From NCBI GenBank assembly GCA_021806765.1, contig JAJZQR010000090.1, forward strand, positions 1 to 18,378: a DNA stretch of 18,378 bases, in the 5' to 3' direction. The translations under genes and the position numbers were made by a program. How positions within the stretch are numbered: the first letter of the stretch is position 1; the number at the start of each line of letters is the position of its first letter. The notes beneath the pieces are model-generated. The model was not told the origin of the DNA. It was given only the letters and a program-made list of their open reading frames with translations, and ran no database searches. This document shows, one piece after another, positions 14,061 to 18,378 of this stretch. This DNA is from Chloroflexota bacterium. Lineage in GTDB: Bacteria > Chloroflexota > UBA6077.

Positions 14061-15527
14061 CTACCCTGCCACGGGCACTATGGGCGCCGGCTCGCCCCGC
14101 TTCCGCCGTTCCACGTACTCGCCTATGGCCTCCTCCAGGGCCGGATCGAGGGTTGGCTCCTGGTACCGGTTTAGCCATTCCGTCCAGAGGCTGCCGGCCC
14201 TCCGAGACAGAGTGGGTGCCCCCTCCGCCTGCCAGGCATCGAAGGTGCGGCTCTCCAGCAGGGGCGAGAGGCGAAGCGACTGCCGGTGGTGGGCAAGGGT
14301 GTGATCCGCCATCAGGAAGCTGCCCCCGGGGCCCACCTGGGCGATGGTATCGAGAGCCAGCGCCTCCTCGTCCACGGGGAAGCCATCCAGGAACCGCTCC
14401 ATGGTCTCCAGCATCTCCAGGTCGAGGACGAACTGCTCGTAGCTGGCGGTCAACCCACCCTCCAGCCAGCCCGCGGCGTGGAGCAGGAATTGGACGTTGC
14501 TGAAGGTCAGGGACCAGAGGCAATTTGCCTTCTCCAGGGATGCCTGGGCTCCGCTCGTGGGGGCGGTGGTCACCAACCCCATCCCCCGATGGGGAAGGTG
14601 ATACCAGCGAGCCAGCTGCCCGGCGGCGATCTCCATCAGCACACCCTCAGCACCGCCGAAGATGGGCAACGCATTGCGCATATCTGCGCTGGTCCCGAAG
14701 GAGCCATAGAGCACCGGGGTGCCGGGGTTGACCAGCTGGGCCAGGGTGATCCCCGCCAGAACCTCGGCGTTCTGCTGAGCCAGCGCCCCGGCCGGCGTCA
14801 CCGGCGACATGACCCCGGTGAGCACGAAGGGGGTGATCTTGAGGGGCTGCCCCGTCTGGGCGAAAACCAGCAGGGCCTCCAGGGTCTCCCGGCTGAACCG
14901 GAGGGGGCTATCGACGTTCACCCCGCCCAGCACCGCCGGGCGGCCCCGCAGCCCCCCCTCGCCCCCAAACAGCAGCGACACCAGGGCAATGGAATCCCGG
15001 GCGCTGGCGGCATCCAGGCTCATTACCCCAGTCGGCTTGTCCGAGTAACGAAGCGCGGCACTGAGATAATCCAGGTGGCGCGTCAGGGGCGGAAGGTCCA
15101 GCGCCTCCACGCAGCGGTAGGTCATATCCAGCAGGCGGCTGTGGTGAGTCAACTTGATGAACTGGACCTGGTCGGCGTAGCTGCCGTGGTGGCGGCCCTT
15201 CTCCGGGTCCTCCACCATCATCGGCCCCCCCACCGGGGCCAGGACCATGGCATCGCCCCCCACCTCGACGCTGCGATGGGGATTGCGGGCGTGGAGGGTG
15301 AAGCGAGCGGGCGCTTCCGCCACCGCCTTCGTGACCAGCTGGCTGGGGATGCGAACCCGTTGGGCGGGCCAGTCGACTGTGGCGCCCCTCGAAGCCAGAA
15401 GGTCGAGGGCTCGGCCATCCAGCATCTCGACGCCCACCTCCTCCAGGAGGCGGAGGGATGCCTGGTGTAGCGTCTCCACCTGATCCTCGGAGATCACGGT
15501 CAGGGGACGCGAAGGGATTCTGAGCAT
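14061..15527 (-). CDS. MttB-family (COG5598) methyltransferase without pyrrolysine
   Basis: A 488-aa protein of the trimethylamine methyltransferase family. These enzymes move a methyl group from a methylated amine or betaine to a corrinoid protein. Family-typical stretches include SLRLLEEVGVEMLDGRALDL near residue 25, APVGGPMMVED near 95, NPGTPVLYGSFGTSADMR near 260, and QVGPGGSFLMADHTLAH near 400. True trimethylamine MttB has an in-frame amber codon for pyrrolysine. This frame is open throughout, so it belongs to the non-Pyl branch that includes the glycine betaine demethylase MtgB. No corrinoid protein or MtbA gene is in the window. ATG 15527 has AGGTG about 12 bases upstream; a promoter at 15610-15639 supports this start. 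It lies 144 bases upstream of the lipoprotein gene on the same strand. The true substrate is unknown. Confidence 0.9.
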   Translation of the reverse strand: MLRIPSRPLTVISEDQVETLHQASLRLLEEVGVEMLDGRALDLLASRGATVDWPAQRVRIPSQLVTKAVAEAPARFTLHARNPHRSVEVGGDAMVLAPVGGPMMVEDPEKGRHHGSYADQVQFIKLTHHSRLLDMTYRCVEALDLPPLTRHLDYLSAALRYSDKPTGVMSLDAASARDSIALVSLLFGGEGGLRGRPAVLGGVNVDSPLRFSRETLEALLVFAQTGQPLKITPFVLTGVMSPVTPAGALAQQNAEVLAGITLAQLVNPGTPVLYGSFGTSADMRNALPIFGGAEGVLMEIAAGQLARWYHLPHRGMGLVTTAPTSGAQASLEKANCLWSLTFSNVQFLLHAAGWLEGGLTASYEQFVLDLEMLETMERFLDGFPVDEEALALDTIAQVGPGGSFLMADHTLAHHRQSLRLSPLLESRTFDAWQAEGAPTLSRRAGSLWTEWLNRYQEPTLDPALEEAIGEYVERRKRGEPAPIVPVAG

Positions 15528-15609
15528 GGATGGACGGCACCTTTCGGCCAAGAGGGATGCGCAGGAAGACGTCGCACCGCGACGCGCTGGACGCAGCACA
15601 ACGGATCAC

Positions 15610-15639
15610 CTTGTAGCACGACGGAAGCGACACTGTCAA
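15610..15639 (-). promoter_or_regulatory. Promoter of the MttB-family gene
   Basis: On the minus strand, TTGACA (15639-15634) and TACAAG (15615-15610) are separated by 18 bases. The expected start near 15603 leaves a leader of about 76 bases. The -35 is perfect but the -10 is only fair. Confidence 0.5.
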
Positions 15640-15728
15640 CCACAGCGAGGGGAGGCGACCCGCAAGGAGATGGCAACGGGGAGCCAGAGGGCTGTGCCGT
15701 GGGAGCGGGTAGCCGAGGCGCTGGTAGT

Positions 15729-15744
15729 CCCTCGAAGTCGAGGG
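15729..15744. other. Short perfect inverted repeat just past the membrane-protein gene
   Basis: CCCTCGA and TCGAGGG flank a two-base centre, eight bases beyond the stop of the minus-strand membrane-protein gene. It could help end that transcript, but there is no T run and the loop is too tight for a classic terminator. It could also be a protein-binding palindrome. Confidence 0.3.
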
Positions 15745-15751
15745 CCGACCG

Positions 15752-16168
15752 CTACCTCTTCCGCCGACGAGACCTGCCCTTTGGAGTAGCAGCGGCGGCG
15801 GCCTGGCCCTTGAGGAGGCCCTGCAGCCTCAGAATGCCTTCCACCACCAGCACCGAGGCGACGGTGACCAGGACCATGACGTAGATGGGGATCTCTCCCC
15901 GGGTCTGCCACAAGACCCCGCCGGACACCGCCAGCAGCCCTATCACCAGGGTGAGACGGCTCATCGGAATGCCCATGGTGAGACGAGCACCATTGATGCC
16001 CAGCAAGATCAAACCCGCGGAGATGTACTGCACGTACTGCAGCCTGACCTGCGTGGACCTCTCCACCAGCACGGTCACGCCCCACATGACGAAGAAGAGC
16101 ACCCAACCGACGACGGTGATCTTCCTGTCTCGAACGTCCTTCTGTGGAGCCACGACCTCTGTACCCAC
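15752..16168 (-). CDS. Small four-helix membrane protein of unknown function
   Basis: A 138-aa integral membrane protein that I do not recognise. Four hydrophobic segments are visible: GWVLFFVMWGVTVLV, YISAGLILLGINGARL, LTLVIGLLAVSGGVL and IYVMVLVTVASVLVVEGI. They are followed by a very basic tail (KGRSRRRKR) that should stay in the cytoplasm. The start GTG 16168 is chosen over the in-frame ATG 16210 for two reasons. GGGGGA lies seven bases upstream of the GTG. The strong promoter at 16206-16234 places the transcription start near 16199, downstream of that ATG. It is divergent from the LysM gene and shares a promoter region with it. Confidence 0.75.
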   Translation of the reverse strand: MGTEVVAPQKDVRDRKITVVGWVLFFVMWGVTVLVERSTQVRLQYVQYISAGLILLGINGARLTMGIPMSRLTLVIGLLAVSGGVLWQTRGEIPIYVMVLVTVASVLVVEGILRLQGLLKGQAAAAATPKGRSRRRKR

Positions 16169-16205
16169 GGCGATATCCCCCTGTTGACTGGATGAGGTGG
16201 CAGGG

Positions 16206-16234
16206 AGCATAAAGGGACAATCAACCCCTGTCAA
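16206..16234 (-). promoter_or_regulatory. Strong promoter of the membrane-protein gene
   Basis: On the minus strand, TTGACA (16234-16229) and TATGCT (16211-16206) are separated by 17 bases. Together with the start near 16199 it decides the GTG 16168 start of the gene. Confidence 0.7.
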
Positions 16235-16243
16235 GGAAGGGAT

Positions 16244-16272
16244 TTGACACCCTGGGCAAGAGCCAATATCAT
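16244..16272 (+). promoter_or_regulatory. Strong promoter of the LysM gene
   Basis: TTGACA (16244-16249) and TATCAT (16267-16272) are separated by 17 bases. The start near 16280 leaves a leader of about 80 bases before ATG 16360. Its -35 box and that of the opposing promoter are only nine bases apart and form an inverted repeat TGTCAA…TTGACA. Confidence 0.7.
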
Positions 16273-16359
16273 GCAGTCGGCACTCGCCACCGGGTAACAC
16301 TCCACCAACGTCCGGCTCACCCCCTCGACGGTGTAGCCGGCACGATTCCAGGGGTTTTC

Positions 16360-16830
16360 ATGGCCAGCCGAACGTCTCACTCGACAGGTCGGGGTAGTGT
16401 CCGACCGCCGGAACCCGAGGATCCCTACCCGCGCATCCCGGAGCCGAAACAGAGCCACACGGGGAGCCTGCTCGCCTTCGTCAGTGTGCTGGCCGTGCTC
16501 GGCTTCGGTTTCTGGACGGCGGTGGCAACCCTCACTGGCTCCACCGACAAGCCAGCCCAGAAGACCTCTTCCACCCCCGTCGCGACCCGACTTGCCGCTC
16601 CTGCGCCGACCTCGGCGCCCACGGTAGCGGCGGCCAATCCCTCGGGCACCCCCACCCGATCGTCCACCCCGGGGCCCAATGCCGGCAAGGTGCACGTGGT
16701 CGGCCAGGGAGACACCCTCTCCAAGATCGCCCAGATCTACGGGACCACCGTGGACGCCATCATGGCCGCCAACGGCATCACCGACCGTAGCAAGATCCTT
16801 CACGTGGGCGACAAACTCACCATCCCCTGA
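16360..16830 (+). CDS. Single-pass membrane protein with extracytoplasmic LysM domain
   Basis: A 156-aa protein in three parts. Residues 1-35 are a proline-rich cytoplasmic tail. Residues 36-58 are one membrane helix (SLLAFVSVLAVLGFGFWTAV). Residues 60-109 are a Thr/Pro/Ala/Ser-rich linker. A complete C-terminal LysM domain follows at 111-155 (VHVVGQGDTLSKIAQIYGTT … ILHVGDKLTIP). LysM binds N-acetylglucosamine polymers such as peptidoglycan, so the protein probably anchors to or senses the cell wall. ATG 16360 is supported by AGGGG about six bases upstream. There is no catalytic domain. It may be functionally tied to the divergent membrane protein through the shared promoter region, but that is inference. 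Confidence 0.88.
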   Translation: MASRTSHSTGRGSVRPPEPEDPYPRIPEPKQSHTGSLLAFVSVLAVLGFGFWTAVATLTGSTDKPAQKTSSTPVATRLAAPAPTSAPTVAAANPSGTPTRSSTPGPNAGKVHVVGQGDTLSKIAQIYGTTVDAIMAANGITDRSKILHVGDKLTIP

Positions 16831-16836
16831 CCCCAA

Positions 16837-16959
16837 CTAGCCAGCCAGGTGGCTCAACACCATGATGGCCACCAGCCCCGCGCCGGACAGCAGCACTCGG
16901 GCGATCATGGCACCCTGCTGCGCCGTCTGCACTTTTTCCCTGTCGGTTCTGTCTGCCAT
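16837..16959 (-). CDS. Small single-helix membrane peptide (40 aa)
   Basis: An ATG at 16959 opens a 40-codon frame ending in TAG at 16837. The peptide has a charged start (MADRTDREKV), a polar stretch with QTAQQG, and one hydrophobic helix (ARVLLSGAGLVAIMVLSHL). A GGGAGG site lies 11 bases upstream of the ATG, with AGGG closer. The frame converges on the LysM gene, with only six bases between their stop codons. Small single-helix proteins of this layout are common in bacteria, but I cannot name a family, and a frame this short could be chance. Confidence 0.5.
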   Translation of the reverse strand: MADRTDREKVQTAQQGAMIARVLLSGAGLVAIMVLSHLAG

Positions 16960-17059
16960 AGACCCTGGATCCTCCCGTAACCGGTAAAGCACACGGCGTA
17001 CCAGGGCGTACGCAGGTGGGGATGGTTCACGGACAGAGTGACAGACTCCCTAGACCGTC

Positions 17060-17155
17060 ATGCCCGACCTGATCGGGCATCCAGGGGTCCACGTTGGCGT
17101 GCAGGAGCAGCCTCACGAGGAGATGGGATGCCTGGACCCCCGCCTTCGCGGGGGT
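17060..17155. repeat. REP-like pair of hairpins
   Basis: The first hairpin is ATGCCCGA (17060-17067) and TCGGGCAT (17073-17080) around five bases. The second is ACCCCCGC (17136-17143) and GCGGGGGT (17148-17155) around four bases. Both sit in the familiar context of bacterial repeats of the type CGTCAT…CATCCAGG and CCTGGA…GGGTGACG. The whole unit looks like an inverted pair about 110 bases long. Such repeats are intergenic and often act on mRNA ends or are spread by REP-type transposases. None is in the window. Confidence 0.65.
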
Positions 17156-17165
17156 GACGAAGGAG

Positions 17166-17458
17166 AGGCTGGGGGTGACGTTGGCAATAGACTGTAACTC
17201 TATCTACCCGCCCTTGTGAACCGTGCCCACCCATCGTCGGCCTCGCCCCGGCGGTGGGGAACGCCATCTTCGCCGCCACCGGACGCCGCCTCCGCTCCCT
17301 GCCTCTGGCACCGCACGGCCTGCCCACGGCGCCAATGATTTAGAATAGCGGACATCAGGAACCCGGCAGGAGCGGTCGCCCCTGCCCCCCCCCCGCGTCG
17401 ACTGGCTAGAGGTCGATGGCGAGTCGACGCCGGCCCCGCCACGAGGCACATCGCACTC
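17166..17458. other. Intergenic stretch without recognised gene
   Basis: Between the REP-like repeat and the end of the PIN toxin gene I see no supported coding sequence. Frames that are open here have no ribosome binding sites or protein character. The only notable features are a run of ten C (17385-17394) and very high GC content. Confidence 0.6.
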
Positions 17459-17905
17459 CTACCGGCCGGCCCTCGGTCGGTGCAACGGTTCGCCCGGGTG
17501 GCCGACCGGTATGAGTGCGCCCGCTCGGGCCAACTGCTGGTCGTCCCAGGAGACCAGAGGCATGGAGTGGAGGCGAGCTGCCAGGACGTAATGGGCATCG
17601 GCCCCTCGCAGCAACAAGTCGCTGGCGAGGGCGGCGGCCTCCTCCTCTTCTTCAGCCTTCCAGGTGACCACCTCCAGGCCGATCCCAACCCCCTGTGGGG
17701 CCAGGAGCAATCCCAGGGCCTTCTTGCCCTCCGCCGGATCGGCCGCCAGGCGAGCGATGGCTCCGGCCACTTCAGCCAGAACCAGGCCGGGCCCCACCAG
17801 CGCGCTCCCCTCGGCCAGTTGCCTGGCCATCCATTCCCGAGTAACCCGATGGTGCAGATCAGAGCGAACGAAGTAGGCTACCCAAACGCTGGCGTCGATC
17901 ACCAC
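17459..17905 (-). CDS. VapC-like PIN-domain toxin (second pair)
   Basis: A PIN-domain protein of about 148 aa, the likely RNase toxin of a toxin-antitoxin pair. The acidic residues are D4 (VVIDASVWVAYF), E45 (LVLAEVAGAIARL), D103 (LLRGADAHYVLAA) and D121 (LVSWDDQQL). Two adjacent GTG codons (17905 and 17902) can serve as start; GGAGGGG lies five or eight bases upstream. Both overlap the antitoxin stop, by seven or four bases (GTGA). The last 20 residues run slightly past the usual PIN end. It is unlike the first VapC in sequence and is paired with a different antitoxin class. Confidence 0.85.
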   Translation of the reverse strand: MVIDASVWVAYFVRSDLHHRVTREWMARQLAEGSALVGPGLVLAEVAGAIARLAADPAEGKKALGLLLAPQGVGIGLEVVTWKAEEEEEAAALASDLLLRGADAHYVLAARLHSMPLVSWDDQQLARAGALIPVGHPGEPLHRPRAGR

Positions 17906-18153
17906 CGGCGCCCCTCCCCCACGACCTCCACCGCGTCGATGGGCCCGGGGTGCGCCCGCTCGATGGCGTCGCCGATCTCGTCGGCTTTCGCCATTACCCT
18001 TTCGATTTCCTCGGAAGATAGTCTCCTCCTGGGGGGCACCAGATGGGCCACCACCCGACCGTAATGGGTCACGGCCACCCGCTCCCCTTCGGAAACCTCC
18101 CGCAGTATCTCCGTCGTCCTCTGCTTCAGTTCCTTCACACCAACGCTTCGCAC
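17899..18153 (-). CDS. Phd/YefM-family antitoxin
   Basis: An 84-aa antitoxin. Residues 1-45 have the Phd/YefM dimerisation and DNA-binding pattern (VGVKELKQRTTEILREVSEG, then VAVTHYGRVVAHLVP). Residues 50-84 are the acidic, flexible tail that should block the toxin. The start GTG 18153 has GGAGGG five bases upstream and lies downstream of the -10 box at 18186-18191. A longer in-frame reading exists upstream but has no family resemblance and crosses the promoter. It precedes and overlaps the PIN toxin gene. Confidence 0.85.
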   Translation of the reverse strand: MRSVGVKELKQRTTEILREVSEGERVAVTHYGRVVAHLVPPRRRLSSEEIERVMAKADEIGDAIERAHPGPIDAVEVVGEGRRW

Positions 18154-18162
18154 GCCATCCCT

Positions 18163-18191
18163 CCATGGTATATCATGGTGACACCATTGTA
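18163..18191 (-). promoter_or_regulatory. Promoter and palindromic operator of the Phd/PIN pair
   Basis: On the minus strand an extended -10 element TGGTACAAT ends at 18186. Overlapping it is a perfect palindrome ATGGTG-A-CACCAT (18175-18187). Next to that is CCATG-6-CATGG (18163-18178). Together they cover the start point and ribosome binding site, as expected for autorepression by a Phd-type antitoxin. Confidence 0.55.
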
Positions 18192-18287
18192 CCACCTTTT
18201 GTGCCGAAGAAATCGTGTGTTGCATACCGGGACCCGAGATTGCGCTGAAATATACCACCCCAAGAAGTATCATTTCACTCATCCGTA

Positions 18288-18348
18288 TTCCCTCATCTAA
18301 AATGTTACCGAGGCCTGTACAGTTCCCTCAAATGAAAATGTTACCGAG
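18288..18348 (+). repeat. Two 25-26-bp direct repeats, possible left end of an IS21-like element
   Basis: TTCCCTCA…AAAATGTTACCGAG occurs at 18288-18312 and 18323-18348, nearly identical over 25-26 bases; the last 14 bases are identical. Multiple direct repeats beginning with TG at an element end, just before the first transposase gene, are characteristic of IS21-family elements. The other end is outside the window, so this is a proposal only. Confidence 0.45.
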
Positions 18349-18356
18349 AGGGGACG

Positions 18357-18378
18357 ATGCTGGCCGACGAGGAGATGA
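18357..18378 (+). CDS. Start of a gene running off the window, possibly an IS21-type transposase
   Basis: ATG 18357 follows AGAGGGG at a good distance and opens a frame beginning MLADEEM that continues past the window end. IstA proteins of IS21-like elements often begin with a similar Met-Leu-acidic stretch. Only seven codons are visible. The call rests on this start and on the direct repeats just upstream. Confidence 0.35.

Noticed and set aside
14286..15470. Long plus-strand open frame opposite the MttB-family gene
   Set aside because: Antisense shadow rich in Gly, His and Gln with no recognisable motif.
14061..15527. Pyrrolysine (in-frame amber) in the MttB-family gene
   Set aside because: The reading frame is open from start to stop without an internal TAG.

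Overview
The window is GC-rich DNA, probably from a Chloroflexota-like bacterium or a relative. That placement is inference, from GC-rich codon use, a Tat-exported lipoprotein with a long Ala/Pro/Ser linker, an MttB-family methyltransferase, and 7-bp intergenic microsatellites. No rRNA, tRNA or CRISPR array was seen. Positions 1-12,000 read as a defence island. Positions 12,000-17,000 look more like ordinary metabolic or envelope genes. The last 1.4 kb holds repeats, a toxin-antitoxin pair and the likely edge of an insertion sequence.

Left end (1-2600): a Mod-type DNA methyltransferase has lost its N-terminal part at a sharp breakpoint near position 94/95. It is followed, in the same reading frame just past its stop codon, by the last 77 codons of a UvrD-like helicase. 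Both look like debris of a rearranged restriction island, or an assembly junction.

Positions 2786-6746: a compact four-gene cassette under a near-consensus promoter. It encodes an unrecognised 206-aa protein, a QueC/QatC-like PP-loop enzyme with an intact ATP motif and four-cysteine zinc site, an HTH plus ImmA/IrrE-type protein whose HExxH motif reads HGYAH, and a PIN-domain protein whose C-terminus is frameshifted. This is the best candidate here for a little-described defence system. QueC-like enzymes are known in Qat and type IV CBASS, but the partners here differ.

Positions 6874-11995: a VapBC pair (AbrB antitoxin, PIN toxin) is divergent from an operon of type III-B RAMP genes, cmr1-cmr4-cmr5-cmr6. 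There is no cas10/cmr2, cmr3, cas6, cas1/2 or CRISPR array in the window. The RAMP operon is followed 119 bp later by a minimal nucleotidyltransferase/HEPN pair with its own extended -10 promoter. The Cmr cassette is thus bracketed by two toxin-antitoxin-type modules.

Positions 12264-16168 (minus strand): a Tat lipoprotein substrate-binding protein of an oligopeptide-type ABC transporter, a pyrrolysine-less MttB-family methyltransferase, and a four-helix membrane protein. The membrane protein is divergent from a LysM protein at 16360, and the two promoters have -35 boxes that form one palindrome. A 40-codon single-helix membrane peptide converges on the LysM gene. REP-like hairpins, a Phd/PIN toxin-antitoxin pair with a palindromic operator, and 25-bp direct repeats in front of a gene start that runs off the end complete the window.
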